Positions 26,311 to 35,745 of a DNA stretch of 64,000 bases are shown piece by piece; within the stretch, counting starts at the first letter, position 1; every line of letters starts with the position of its first letter. Source of the DNA: Benthicola sp039584685 (GTDB lineage Bacteria; Gemmatimonadota; Gemmatimonadetes; Palauibacterales; Palauibacteraceae); NCBI GenBank assembly GCA_039584685.1, contig JBDGXI010000002.1:14564-78563 (forward strand), in the 5' to 3' direction. The position numbers and the translations under genes are program-made. The notes beneath the pieces were generated by a model. The model saw only the letters and a list, made by a program, of their open reading frames with translations, had not been told where the DNA came from and searched no databases.

Positions 26311-27159
26311 ATGACGCGAGGCACACTCTTCGTTGTCAGCACGCCGATCGGTAACCTGGCCGATCTCTCGGCCCGCGCGCTCCAGACCCTGGAGGGCGTG
26401 CCCGTGTTGTACGCCGAGGACACGCGTCACAGCGCGACTCTATTGAGGCACTATGGCTTCAAGACTCCGCTTCGCTCGTTGCACGAGCACAACGAGGCAC
26501 GCCGGATCGAGGAAGTGCTGGAGCGGTTGGATAGGGGGGAGGCATGTGCCCTCATCTCCGATGCGGGCACCCCGACCGTGTCGGATCCGGGCACGCGTCT
26601 GGTGGCCGCCGCCGCGCGTGCAGGCTACCGTGTCGAGCCGATTCCGGGCCCCTCGGCGGTCACGGCGGCCCTCGCCGTGTCAGGACTTCCCGCGGGACGG
26701 TTTCTGTTTCTCGGATTCGCTCCGAGGAAGGGACGCGAACGGCAGGCGTGGATGGATCAGGTCCTGCAATCACCGGATACTGTGGTCGTGTTCGAGGCCC
26801 CCGGCAGGCTCGCCAGTCTCCTCGATGATTGGGTCGGCGGCGGTGCGGCGGACCGGCAGTGCGTGGCGTGCCGGGAACTCACGAAGCTGCACGAGGAAGT
26901 CCGCTACGGAACGGTGGCGGCTCTCAGGGACTACTACAGCGAGGAAGAGGTTCGCGGAGAGATCACAGTCGTCCTGGACGGCCGGGCCGTCGGACAGCCG
27001 GGAGATCCGGTCGACGAGGAGCAAGCGTCGGCGGTCGCGCATGAGATGGCGAGTGCGGGGCGAACGACACAGGAAATCGCACGTCGTTTGCGGGGAGAGT
27101 TCGGGATGACGCGAAATCGGGCGTACGCGCTGGCACTCCGGGCGGCAGAAAGGAAGTGA
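26311..27159 (+). CDS. rsmI: 16S rRNA (cytidine(1402)-2'-O)-methyltransferase
   Basis: A 282-aa tetrapyrrole-methylase-fold protein with RsmI signatures: LFVVSTPIGNLADLSARALQ, VLYAEDTRHSATLLRHYG, ALISDAGTPTVSDPG and PGPSAVTAALAVSGLP. It 2'-O-methylates C1402 of 16S rRNA using SAM. The C-terminal domain (VAHEMASAGRTTQEIARRLR) is complete. Its TGA overlaps the GTG of the next gene (GTGA), starting a run of coupled genes. Confidence 0.95.
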   Translation: MTRGTLFVVSTPIGNLADLSARALQTLEGVPVLYAEDTRHSATLLRHYGFKTPLRSLHEHNEARRIEEVLERLDRGEACALISDAGTPTVSDPGTRLVAAAARAGYRVEPIPGPSAVTAALAVSGLPAGRFLFLGFAPRKGRERQAWMDQVLQSPDTVVVFEAPGRLASLLDDWVGGGAADRQCVACRELTKLHEEVRYGTVAALRDYYSEEEVRGEITVVLDGRAVGQPGDPVDEEQASAVAHEMASAGRTTQEIARRLRGEFGMTRNRAYALALRAAERK

Positions 27160-30100
27160 GTCCGGGCGAGGCGGGTCGCGAGCTCGCCCGTGCAGTCGCG
27201 ACCGTCCGCTCCGTGGGGCGGAGCATCGCCCTGTGGAGATCTGCCGTCATCGGCATACCCGTGCTGGCTCTCCTCTCGGTGGCCGGCTGGATGCCGGACG
27301 GGTGGCTCAGCCGACCCGGCTCCATCATCCCGATGTTGCTGGCCGTGACCGGGCTGGTGTTGATCGGCACGGCCGGCCTGGCGGCGGGTGCCTCTGTCCG
27401 GTCCTTCCAGTTGCGACGGAGAGCCGCCGAGATCGAAACGGCCCAGGGACTTGCCCGCGGCGATCTGCTTGGCGCGATCGAGCTGGGCTCGGGCCCGGGC
27501 GACTCGGGCGGTCTGTCCGACCTTCACCGACAGCGGGTGGCTGCGGCCCTCGAAGGACGATCGGCGCGGGAGCTGCTGCCCACCTCGTGCGGGAGCCTGA
27601 GGGCTGCGCGCCGTCTCGCGCTGCCCGGGGTCGGAGTGGTGCTCGCGGTGCTGGGCCTGGGGCTCAGCGAGAAGCCGGTATCGGCGGCCAGAGCGCTCGG
27701 CATTCTCGCGCGTCCGTGGGCCGCGACGTTCCCGCCCGCTCCGCCCCCGCTTCGCCTCGACCCGCCGGGAGGGGAAGTCTTGCGTGGGGGAGCCTTCGAA
27801 GTCGTGGTCAGCGCCGTCGGCCGTGACCAGGTGAGGCTCGGACAGGCGGGATCTGGCACGCCCACCCGGCGCACCGTCCTGGATGTGCTGGGCGGCGCCG
27901 CGGTAGCACGGATCGAGCCCGTGGATGAGCGGATTCGCTTCTGGGCAGAGGACGACCGCGGTTCCACCACGGATACCTTCACGGTGGTTCCCGTGGATCC
28001 ACTCACGATCACGAGTTTGCTGATCGAGCTGGACTACCCGCGCTATCTCAGTCGGCCGCGTGAACTGCTGAGTGGTCCCGTCAACTCGTTGCAGGTTCCG
28101 TTCGGAACGCGGCTCGGGCTCACCGCGCGAACGAATCATCCGATCGAGCGAATGGGCCTCACCCGGACCCGGGACGGGGAAGCGACGGCGGATACGCTGG
28201 ACCTGGAGGTGGCAGCCGACATGGCTCGGGGAGCACTCACAGCCGAGCGCAGCGAGCTGCTTTCCTGGTGGATGGTGGCTTCCCCGAGCGTGCCGGACGT
28301 TCGGGTCCCGCCGGCGATCACCCTTTCAGTCACAGAAGACGCTCCCCCGACCGTGGTCCTGGTCTATCCTGGCGAGGATCGGACGCTGGGGATCGAGCGG
28401 GCTCTCTCTCTGGTCATCGAAGCGAAAGACGACTACGGGCTCGGCGAGGTCGGGCTGGTGTGGTGGCGCGAGTCCACGGGTGGCAGGACGGATCCTCCGA
28501 CGCGCGAGAGGCTGGCCGAGGGCAGTGGGGCGCGTCGATTGACCCTGAGGCCAACTATCGATTTCGAGTCCGCGGGCTTCCTGCCCGGCGACGAGATCGT
28601 GTATTTCGCGACCGCCAGGGACTCGAACCCCAGGGCCCCGGCGTCCGTCTCGGACACGTTTCGAGCTCGTCTGGCGAGTCTCGAAGAACTCACTGACGAG
28701 ATCGTTCACCGCACGGGAGGCCTCGTCGAGGAGGCTCGTTCCGTGAGGGACAACGTGGGGGATCTCTCGGGCGGGGCTCGTGACGCGGAGCGGCGGAGCC
28801 GGGGCGGAGATGAGGATTCCCGACAGGCGGACGCAGCTCCGGATCGAGCCGACTTCGGCGCCACGCGAGAGTCGAGAGATCTTCTGGGCGAAGCACGCGA
28901 GGTCGAGGCGCAGTTGACGCGCATGCGCGAAGATCTGGGTGACCTGGGCGCCGGCCTCGATGCCTCAGTCTTCACCGATCCGGACTTGAGGCAGCGGATT
29001 CAGGAGCTGGAGGAGTTATATCGGGAGATCCTCGATTCGGGACTGCGAGACAGGATCGAGGCTCTGGAGGAAGCACTCCGCGGTCTCGATCGCGATGACC
29101 TGCGCGACGCTCTCTCTGATCTATCCCGCCAGACCGCGGATATCGAAGAGCAACTCGACAGAGCCCTGGGGTTGATGGAGAGGGTGGCCCTCGAGCAGTC
29201 CCTGGAAGGTGCGAGGCAGACCGCGGAGGACCTGGCGGATCGGCAGGAACAAGCGTCGGTGAGCAACCGGCTGGACGAGGCGTGGGCGGACCGACAGGAA
29301 CGACAGGCAGCGGAATCGGAGGCGTTGGCCGGCCAGGTGGACGACCTGTCCGATCGGCTCGAAGCGCAGCAAGCTCCGGAGGGCGCGGAGCGGGCACGAG
29401 AGGCCGCGGAGGACGCCCGATCGGCGGCCTCTCGGATGCGGTCCGCGGCACGACGGACGAGTGGTGACAGCGAGTCGTCCGGCTCGAGGTCCGCGCAGGA
29501 GGCGAAATCGGCGGCTGCCGAGCTTGAGCAGGCCGAGCGGAATCTCGCTGCCGCAGGCGAAGCGCTCACCGAGGATTGGCGGTCCGAAGCCATGAAGGTG
29601 GTTGAACGTGCGGCAGCCGAGACGCTGGAACTCGCGCGAGAGCAGGAGCGGATCGTGAAACGATTGCGATCGGGTGACCGCTCCGAGGATCTGTCCGCCA
29701 GTCAGTCTGCCGTCCGCGAGGGCCTCGACAATCTGTCGCAATCCCTGGCGGAGGCGGGCCGACAGACCGCCCTGATGGATCGCCGAACTGGCCCGGCCGC
29801 GGCACGGGCGGGCAGGGAAATGGACGCCCTTGGGCAGAGCATCTCCGGTGGGGCCGCGCGCAGGAACGACGCCGTGCAGGAGGGAGAGTCGGCGATTCAG
29901 GCTCTCGCGGACCTGGCGAGCTCCCTGCTGGCCAGTGGAAGGGCGATGGCAGAGGCCAGTTCGGCGACCGGGATGGAGGAGGCCCTGGACCGATTGGCGG
30001 GAATGGGCAAGCGGCAGGCCGGCCTCAATTCGGAGTCCGGCGAGCTGTTCCTACTCATGCGGGAAGGACGGTCCGGAGACGATCAGCTGAGCGAACTCTC

Positions 30101-30515
30101 TGCCCGGCAGGCGGGGATCTCCCGAGAGCTCCTCGACCTGGCGGCGGATCCAGCCGCGCGGGAGCTTGGAAGCCGGCCGGAGGAGCTGTCCGCGGAGGCC
30201 GACGAGATAGCCCGGCGTCTCATGACGGAGACTCTGGATCGCGAGACGCTGTCCCGGCAGGAGAGGCTGTTCCAGCGGCTGCTCGATGCGGGGCGTTCGT
30301 TGGAGAAAGACGAGGAGGAAGCCAGGCGACGTCAGGCGACGACTGCCAGGCCTCGCGCAGTCCTTGTTCCCAATGAAGATGCGGGGATCGTTGCAGGCCC
30401 GCGCTACCCCTATCCCGACGCAGAAGACATGGAGGGGCTCACGGCGTCGCAGCGGCGAATGGTCTACGAGTACTTCGATCGCTTGAATGCGGGGAACCCG
30501 GAGGACCAGCCGTGA
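27156..30515 (+). CDS. DUF4175-like membrane protein with very long coiled coil
   Basis: A 1119-aa protein. Its N-terminus has three hydrophobic segments (about 29-46, 56-78 and 148-169), followed by beta-rich Ig-like sequence (about 190-500; RFWAEDDRGSTTDTFTVVPV; YFATARDSNP). Then come some 500 residues of E/R/A/Q-rich helix (ELEELYREILDSGLRDRIEA and similar) with strong heptad character. This is the DUF4175 layout known from Bacteroidota and Proteobacteria; its function is unproven. The C-terminal ~30 residues contain GPRYPYPDAEDMEGLT. GTG start overlapping the rsmI stop and GTG of the next gene overlapping its own stop imply translational coupling on both sides. Confidence 0.78.
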   Translation: MSPGEAGRELARAVATVRSVGRSIALWRSAVIGIPVLALLSVAGWMPDGWLSRPGSIIPMLLAVTGLVLIGTAGLAAGASVRSFQLRRRAAEIETAQGLARGDLLGAIELGSGPGDSGGLSDLHRQRVAAALEGRSARELLPTSCGSLRAARRLALPGVGVVLAVLGLGLSEKPVSAARALGILARPWAATFPPAPPPLRLDPPGGEVLRGGAFEVVVSAVGRDQVRLGQAGSGTPTRRTVLDVLGGAAVARIEPVDERIRFWAEDDRGSTTDTFTVVPVDPLTITSLLIELDYPRYLSRPRELLSGPVNSLQVPFGTRLGLTARTNHPIERMGLTRTRDGEATADTLDLEVAADMARGALTAERSELLSWWMVASPSVPDVRVPPAITLSVTEDAPPTVVLVYPGEDRTLGIERALSLVIEAKDDYGLGEVGLVWWRESTGGRTDPPTRERLAEGSGARRLTLRPTIDFESAGFLPGDEIVYFATARDSNPRAPASVSDTFRARLASLEELTDEIVHRTGGLVEEARSVRDNVGDLSGGARDAERRSRGGDEDSRQADAAPDRADFGATRESRDLLGEAREVEAQLTRMREDLGDLGAGLDASVFTDPDLRQRIQELEELYREILDSGLRDRIEALEEALRGLDRDDLRDALSDLSRQTADIEEQLDRALGLMERVALEQSLEGARQTAEDLADRQEQASVSNRLDEAWADRQERQAAESEALAGQVDDLSDRLEAQQAPEGAERAREAAEDARSAASRMRSAARRTSGDSESSGSRSAQEAKSAAAELEQAERNLAAAGEALTEDWRSEAMKVVERAAAETLELAREQERIVKRLRSGDRSEDLSASQSAVREGLDNLSQSLAEAGRQTALMDRRTGPAAARAGREMDALGQSISGGAARRNDAVQEGESAIQALADLASSLLASGRAMAEASSATGMEEALDRLAGMGKRQAGLNSESGELFLLMREGRSGDDQLSELSARQAGISRELLDLAADPAARELGSRPEELSAEADEIARRLMTETLDRETLSRQERLFQRLLDAGRSLEKDEEEARRRQATTARPRAVLVPNEDAGIVAGPRYPYPDAEDMEGLTASQRRMVYEYFDRLNAGNPEDQP

Positions 30516-32317
30516 GCGCCACGCGTTGGCTTGCGGTTGCGAGTCTCGTGGTTGGGGCGTGGGTAGCCGATACTGAATCGGCGGCCGCGCAGAGCTCTGT
30601 GGAGGCCGCGGCGCTGGAGAGGAGGGTCCTGGAGCACGCCACCCGTCTGGAGGAGGCCGGCCGGGAGGAGGAGGCCATGCGGGCCCTCGAACACCTGCTC
30701 GAGGAGCAGCCCGTGTCCGTATCCGCCCTCGTTCTCCTGGCGCAGATGGGCGAGCGCTCGGGTGATCCGGGACGGGTTCTGCCGGCGGCGGAAGCGGCGG
30801 TTCTCCTGGACGAGTCGGGTCTCGCCGCCGTCAGACAACTGTGGATCCGGGCGCTGCAGGCGGCGGGTCTCAGGGACAGCGCCGTGGCCGCTGCGCGTCG
30901 CTGGACCGAAGAGGAGCCGACTCGGGCATCGCCGTACGCAGAGCTGTCGGGGCTGTGGGCTCAATCTGGCGATTCGGAGGCAGCGATTAGGACGCTGGAG
31001 GCGGGGCGTGCTGCGATCGGTTCGGAACACCTTTTCGCCCAGGAGCTGGCGGTTCTTCAGGCCGAACGAGGCGCCTATCCCGCCGCCGCGAAGGAGTGGC
31101 GCTCGATGCTGGCCTGGGGAGATGCGGGCATAGAGGCGGTAGAGCGCCGCGTCAGCGATTCGGGAACGGGACGCTCGGAGGCGCTGGCCGCGCTCCGCGC
31201 GGAGGTCGCGGGGTCAGAGGCTACGTTCCTGGAGAGAAAGGGAGGTCTCCGGCTGGCGCTGCTATTCGGAGAAGCCGCATGGGCGCAGGAAATTGCGCAG
31301 GGCCTGATCGCGGATCTTCCCGGACCAGCAGGTGACGAAGTTCTGCGGGACTACGTAGCGCGTGCGCGATCCTCGGGGGACCTGGCCGGTGCAGCGTGGG
31401 CTGCGCGCTCGCTGGCGGGTCGGAGTCGGTCCGCCGACGAGGTCACGTACTGGACGGCCGTGGCGGCCGATATCGCCTACGAGGCAGGAGACCTCGAGGG
31501 CGCTCGCCAGTCGTTCCGCCGTTTGGCGTCAGACGTTCCGCCTGGATCCGACCTGTACGGACTGTCGCTGAGGCGGTTGCATGCATTGACGGTGGACGAT
31601 GATCCGGACGGGGCCGAGGCGATGCTCCGCGAGCACCAGGACCTGTATCCGGAGGAGGGTCTGGCTTCGGCGGAGATGTCGGTGCGGACGGCTCAGGCCT
31701 GGATGGCCGAGGGAGATCTGGGGCGGGCACGCGCGGTAGTGGAGGCCGTGTCCGTCGGGGACGCCGAGCAGGCGGCCCTGCAGGCCGGCGCTCTGGGCTG
31801 GCTGGAGATGCTGGCAGGCCGTCCGGAGGCTGCCCGGGGCCACCTGGAGCTCGCGGCGGCGGTTCCCACCGCTCGACCGGGATTCCGGATCGAGGCCCTG
31901 GAGCTCCTGTCCCTGATCGATGGAGCGGATTCGGCGAGTGTGGCTTCCCTGGGCCGCGGTGTGGTAGCGGCCACCGCGTCAGACGACGCCAGGCCGCTGG
32001 TGGAGTCGGTCGAGCGGTGGGCCGGAGAGACGCGTTCGGGAGGCGACCGCCTGGCGGCTCTAGCTGCGAGGGAGCTCGAGGTCGCCGGTCATGTCGAGGA
32101 GGCGCGGACGGTTCGACTGGCGATCCTTCAGGCTTGGCCGGAATCGGCAGCGGCTCCGCGCGCACTGCTGGAATTGGCTCGCGGTGGCCGGATCGAGGAT
32201 CCGAGGCAGGCTACCGCATGGCTCGAGCGACTGATCGTAGACTATCCCGAAAGCGCTCTGGCCCCGGTCGCGAGAAGGCTCCTGTCCGAGTGGCAGGACC
32301 GGATCCCGGGCGTATGA
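30512..32317 (+). CDS. Secreted tetratricopeptide-repeat protein
   Basis: A 601-aa protein with a cleavable signal peptide (ending near ESAAAQSSVE) followed by helical pairs of TPR type throughout: ATRLEEAGREEEAMRALEHL, LLAQMGERSGDPGRVLPAAE, DIAYEAGDLEGARQSFRRLA and a final WLERLIVDYPESALAPVARR repeat. It is expected in the periplasm, probably as a scaffold. Start GTG 30512 overlaps the DUF4175 stop, and its stop overlaps the next ATG (ATGA). Specific function is unknown. Conserved coupling to the neighbours suggests a shared complex. Confidence 0.82.
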   Translation: MSATRWLAVASLVVGAWVADTESAAAQSSVEAAALERRVLEHATRLEEAGREEEAMRALEHLLEEQPVSVSALVLLAQMGERSGDPGRVLPAAEAAVLLDESGLAAVRQLWIRALQAAGLRDSAVAAARRWTEEEPTRASPYAELSGLWAQSGDSEAAIRTLEAGRAAIGSEHLFAQELAVLQAERGAYPAAAKEWRSMLAWGDAGIEAVERRVSDSGTGRSEALAALRAEVAGSEATFLERKGGLRLALLFGEAAWAQEIAQGLIADLPGPAGDEVLRDYVARARSSGDLAGAAWAARSLAGRSRSADEVTYWTAVAADIAYEAGDLEGARQSFRRLASDVPPGSDLYGLSLRRLHALTVDDDPDGAEAMLREHQDLYPEEGLASAEMSVRTAQAWMAEGDLGRARAVVEAVSVGDAEQAALQAGALGWLEMLAGRPEAARGHLELAAAVPTARPGFRIEALELLSLIDGADSASVASLGRGVVAATASDDARPLVESVERWAGETRSGGDRLAALAARELEVAGHVEEARTVRLAILQAWPESAAAPRALLELARGGRIEDPRQATAWLERLIVDYPESALAPVARRLLSEWQDRIPGV

Positions 32318-33576
32318 TCAGGGGACCGATGCTCCTTTGCGTGGCGCTTGCAGCGGTCTCGCCGTCCGCTGCGGCAGGCCAGACGCTGCTCGTCCCCATG
32401 GATGGTCGGCAATCTAATCACCTGCGAGCGTACGGCCTGGTATACCAGTCCATAGCGGCGGGGGAGCGAGCCGAATGGCTTCTGAACTACCGGGGCGGCT
32501 CTTTTCTTCTTCCCGGTGTGGAGCATGTTCGACGAAACGCGGCACTGCTCGGCGTGACAGTGGAAAGCTTGTCGGGTAGCGGCCTGGCTGCTCTTCGCGA
32601 GCGGATCGAGGACGGGAACATGGAAGCCGTTCCGCTTGAGAAGGCGCCGGAGGTGGCCGTGTACACTCCACCGAACTCGTCGCCGTGGGACGATGCGGTG
32701 ACCATTGCTCTCGAATACGCTGGAATTCCATATGCCCGGATCTGGGATCCCGAGGTCCTGTCGGACGGACTCGAACGCTACGACTGGTTGCACCTGCATC
32801 ACGAAGACTTCACCGGGCAGTACTCCAAGTTCTACCTGGGCTATGCGGCTTCCGAGTGGCTGAGGGAAGAGGTGGAGCGGAACCAGGCGGTCGCCGCGCA
32901 GTACGGTTTTGCCACGGTTCCGGACCTCAAGAAGGCGGTGGCAGGAGAGATTCGGGACTACGTGAACAACGGGGGGCTGTTGTTCGCGATGTGCACGGCT
33001 ACGGAGACCCTGGACCTCGCGCTCGCCGGCGCGAATGTTGATCTGGCTGCGGCGTTCGCGGATGGAACGCCGCCCGATCCCGACGCCGAGGGCGGAATGA
33101 TCTGGGATCGTGCGTTGGCGTTCACGGAGGCGCGCCTGATCCTCGACGAATCGGTGAGCGCCTTCAGCGACATCGATGGCCACCAGGTCAATACGCCATG
33201 GCGGCGCTCCCTCGGCAGTTTCGAGCTGTTCGATTTCAGCGCGAAGATCGATCCGGTACCGGCCATGCTGACACAGTCGCACGAGCGGGTGTTGCCCGAC
33301 TTCTACGGCCTGACGACGAGCTTCAATCCGGATCGCCTGAAAGCCGGGGTGGTCGTATTGGGGAGTGATGAGTCGCTTGGCGTGGTCAAGTACTTGCACG
33401 GGCAAGTGGGGCAGGGGAGTTTCACGTTCCTCGGGGGCCATGACCCGGAAGATCCGCAGCATCTGGTGGGTGATCCACCAACGGACCTGGATCTGAACCG
33501 GCACTCGGCCGGCTACCGCCTGATCCTGAACAACGTCCTGTACCCGGCAGCGCGCAAAAAGGCCCTGAAGACTTGA
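32314..33576 (+). CDS. Secreted conserved protein of unknown function (family often labelled asparagine synthetase B-like)
   Basis: A 420-aa protein with a signal peptide (about 1-24, AAVSPSAAAGQ). The family signature reads LLVPMDGRQSNHLRAYGLVY, EWLLNYRGGSFLLPG, DWLHLHHEDFTGQYSKFYLG and GGLLFAMCTATETLDLALA. From memory, Bacteroidota homologues are often annotated asparagine synthetase B, but I see neither the PP-loop nor an N-terminal nucleophile cysteine, so that label looks wrong. The GGLLFAMC segment resembles a class I amidotransferase or ThuA-type nucleophile elbow. ATG 32314 overlaps the TPR gene stop. Probably periplasmic; activity unknown. Confidence 0.72.
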   Translation: MIRGPMLLCVALAAVSPSAAAGQTLLVPMDGRQSNHLRAYGLVYQSIAAGERAEWLLNYRGGSFLLPGVEHVRRNAALLGVTVESLSGSGLAALRERIEDGNMEAVPLEKAPEVAVYTPPNSSPWDDAVTIALEYAGIPYARIWDPEVLSDGLERYDWLHLHHEDFTGQYSKFYLGYAASEWLREEVERNQAVAAQYGFATVPDLKKAVAGEIRDYVNNGGLLFAMCTATETLDLALAGANVDLAAAFADGTPPDPDAEGGMIWDRALAFTEARLILDESVSAFSDIDGHQVNTPWRRSLGSFELFDFSAKIDPVPAMLTQSHERVLPDFYGLTTSFNPDRLKAGVVVLGSDESLGVVKYLHGQVGQGSFTFLGGHDPEDPQHLVGDPPTDLDLNRHSAGYRLILNNVLYPAARKKALKT

Positions 33577-34791
33577 GTGAGGCAGTCGAGCGATATGGAT
33601 AGAGCGAGATCGGCGGCTAATGCGGGCGCACCAGGGTGGACGCCGCCGGCCCGTCTGCAGGGGCTTCCCCCCTATCCGTTGGCCGACGTACCCGACATCA
33701 AGGCCCGCCTGCGCGCCGAGGGACGATCGGTCGTCGATCTCGGTGTCGGAGACCCGGGACTTCCCGTGCCGGAGATGGCGCTCGAGGCACTTCGGGCGGC
33801 CGCGGGAGACCCGGCTCTCAGTAAGTACGGCTTCCAGAGGGGTCTGCCTGAGTATCGGCTGGCGATCGCAGGGTGGCTGTCCAGGCGTTTCGGAGCCGAT
33901 GTGGACCCCGATCTCGAAGTGCTTCCAGTGATCGGAACCAAGGAGGCGATCGCCCTCACGGCATTCGCGGTTCTCGATCCGGGTGATTCGGTCCTGGTCC
34001 CGGATCCGGGCTACGCCCCCTATTTCGGCGGATCGTATTTTGCCGGAGCGGACGTGATCCGGTGCACGCTGCGCGCGGATGAAGGTTTCCTGATTCCGCC
34101 CGAGGCAATACGAACGGCCAGAGGGCGCCTGCGGCTGGTATATATCAACTACCCCAACAATCCGACCAGTGCCGTGGCCGAGGCGGCCTATCTGGCTGAG
34201 ATCGTTGCCGCGTGCCGGGAGCGGGGAGCGGTGCTGCTGTTCGACAACGCATACTCCGAGATCACGTTCGACGGTTTCAGAGCGCCCGGCCTCCTGGACA
34301 TCGAGGGTGGCCGCGAGGTGGGCCTCGAGTTTCACTCCATGTCCAAGACCTACAACATGACAGGGTGGCGACTCGGTTGGACAACCGGGAATCGGGAGTT
34401 GATCGCGGCGCTTCGCCGCGTGAAGACCTTCTTCGACACAGGTGCCTTCATGGCACTCCAGGCCGCCGGTGCCGCCGTCCTGAACGATCCGGATGACTAC
34501 ATCGAGTGGAGCCGGGGGCAGTTGGAGCGGCGGCGCGATGCCGCCGTGAAGGCCTTTCGGGCCGCCGGTCTGGACGCGGCGGTTCCGCGTGGCACGCTCT
34601 ACCTATGGTTCCCGGTCCCGACGGACGAAGATGCCGAGAGTTTCTGCCGCCGGCTGCTGTTGGAGTCTGGAATCGTCCTGCTCCCGGGATCCGCGATGGG
34701 TCCGGGCGGCGATGGGTTCGTGCGCGCGTCCCTCGCGATAGGGGAATACGGCTGGGCCGACGCTGGCCGCAGGATTCGGGAGGCTCTCTGA
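33577..34791 (+). CDS. PLP-dependent class I/II aminotransferase (LL-diaminopimelate aminotransferase-like)
   Basis: A 404-aa fold-type I aminotransferase with VVDLGVGDPGLPVPEMALEA, the PLP-phosphate region GTKEAIALTAFAVL, YINYPNNPTSAVA, and the Schiff-base lysine Lys257 in SMSKTYNMTGWRLGW. It resembles DapL/AspC-type enzymes that act on LL-diaminopimelate or aspartate; substrate is not resolvable here. The GTG at 33577 immediately abuts the previous stop, while an ATG at 33595 is an alternative with a more usual N-terminus. It is an odd cytoplasmic enzyme within a chain of envelope genes; a role in supplying lysine or peptidoglycan precursor is possible. Confidence 0.88.
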   Translation: MRQSSDMDRARSAANAGAPGWTPPARLQGLPPYPLADVPDIKARLRAEGRSVVDLGVGDPGLPVPEMALEALRAAAGDPALSKYGFQRGLPEYRLAIAGWLSRRFGADVDPDLEVLPVIGTKEAIALTAFAVLDPGDSVLVPDPGYAPYFGGSYFAGADVIRCTLRADEGFLIPPEAIRTARGRLRLVYINYPNNPTSAVAEAAYLAEIVAACRERGAVLLFDNAYSEITFDGFRAPGLLDIEGGREVGLEFHSMSKTYNMTGWRLGWTTGNRELIAALRRVKTFFDTGAFMALQAAGAAVLNDPDDYIEWSRGQLERRRDAAVKAFRAAGLDAAVPRGTLYLWFPVPTDEDAESFCRRLLLESGIVLLPGSAMGPGGDGFVRASLAIGEYGWADAGRRIREAL

Positions 34792-35672
34792 GGGTTCGGC
34801 CCGGTCCGGGGCCCGGCCACGACGGTGGCGGGGAGAGCCGCGAGACGCACGCCGCATACCGTGCCAGGGGCTACCGCCGCGCTGTCCAGACGGGACTGGT
34901 CGTTTCCGCCGTCTTGCACGCCCTCGTCGCTGTCTTCCTGTCCGGTCAGTTCTACATCGGCTCCCGATCCTTCCGGCCGGTGGAGCTCCCGCCGCGACCC
35001 ACCGTGGGTATGGAGGTGGTCGACATCCGGGAGATCGATGCAGAGTCCGCCGCTGAGGACGTCATCGAGATGCCGCCGGAGGAGCAGGACGAGATTCTGC
35101 GGCCCGAACCTCCCACTCCGGGCGATGGCGCGCGACCGGCGCAGACCGGGACGGAAGACGGACGGGGGCTGACCAACGCCGAGCGCCTGACTCCGCGCGA
35201 GGGAGACCCTCGGCTGTGGCAGGACTTCGGAGACCGGCCCATGCCCGAGTACCTGGAAGACCGTCTCGCGCTGGCGGAGGGGACGATACGGGCGCGCCTT
35301 GGCGCCATGCTCGACAGCCTCCAGCTGTCGGAGGAACAGCGCAGGCGAGCGGTCGAGTGGCTGTTCGGGGAGGGGGACCAGCAGTGGGGCGTCACCCCGG
35401 ACGGCCTGATTCTCGGCGGCATGGTGATCCCGATGAACGTGGGAGCCCTATTCGAGGCCGAAGGGCCGCTCGGAAGGGAACTGCGACAGGAACAGCGAGA
35501 TCTGGAGGACATCCAGCGCCAGGACTTTCGAACCGATGTCGAGCGCGCGCAGCAGGAGCGACTCGACGAGATGAGGCGACGCAGCGAGGAGGAGGCCCAG
35601 CGCCGCCGTCAGGATTCGCTTGCGGCCGAAGCCGATACCACGGAATCAGGGACCTCGCCTCCTCGCGACTGA
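34788..35672 (+). CDS. TonB-like single-span membrane protein, probable CTG start
   Basis: A ~294-aa protein: basic N-terminus, one membrane helix (LVVSAVLHALVAVFLSGQ, about residues 36-53), a Pro/Glu-rich periplasmic stretch (VELPPRPTVGMEVVDIREID, then MPPEEQDEILRPEPPTP), and a Gln/Arg/Glu-rich C-terminal coiled coil. The architecture resembles TonB or TonB-like anchors, though no classical TonB C-terminal domain is evident. No ATG, GTG or TTG precedes the helix after the aminotransferase stop. The best start is CTG 34788, overlapping that stop as CTGA and preceded by GGGAGG at 34778-34783. Function uncertain. Confidence 0.6.
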   Translation: MRVRPGPGPGHDGGGESRETHAAYRARGYRRAVQTGLVVSAVLHALVAVFLSGQFYIGSRSFRPVELPPRPTVGMEVVDIREIDAESAAEDVIEMPPEEQDEILRPEPPTPGDGARPAQTGTEDGRGLTNAERLTPREGDPRLWQDFGDRPMPEYLEDRLALAEGTIRARLGAMLDSLQLSEEQRRRAVEWLFGEGDQQWGVTPDGLILGGMVIPMNVGALFEAEGPLGRELRQEQRDLEDIQRQDFRTDVERAQQERLDEMRRRSEEEAQRRRQDSLAAEADTTESGTSPPRD

Positions 35673-35745
35673 GTCGCCGTTCCGCTAGACTATCGTGTTT
35701 ACGAAGGCCCACAGGGGCATACCGCATCCGCGATCCCACGACGAC

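Noticed and set aside
32242..34335. Long minus-strand open frame (697 codons) opposite the 420-aa protein and aminotransferase
   Set aside because: Same shadow effect; no motif, no plausible start context.
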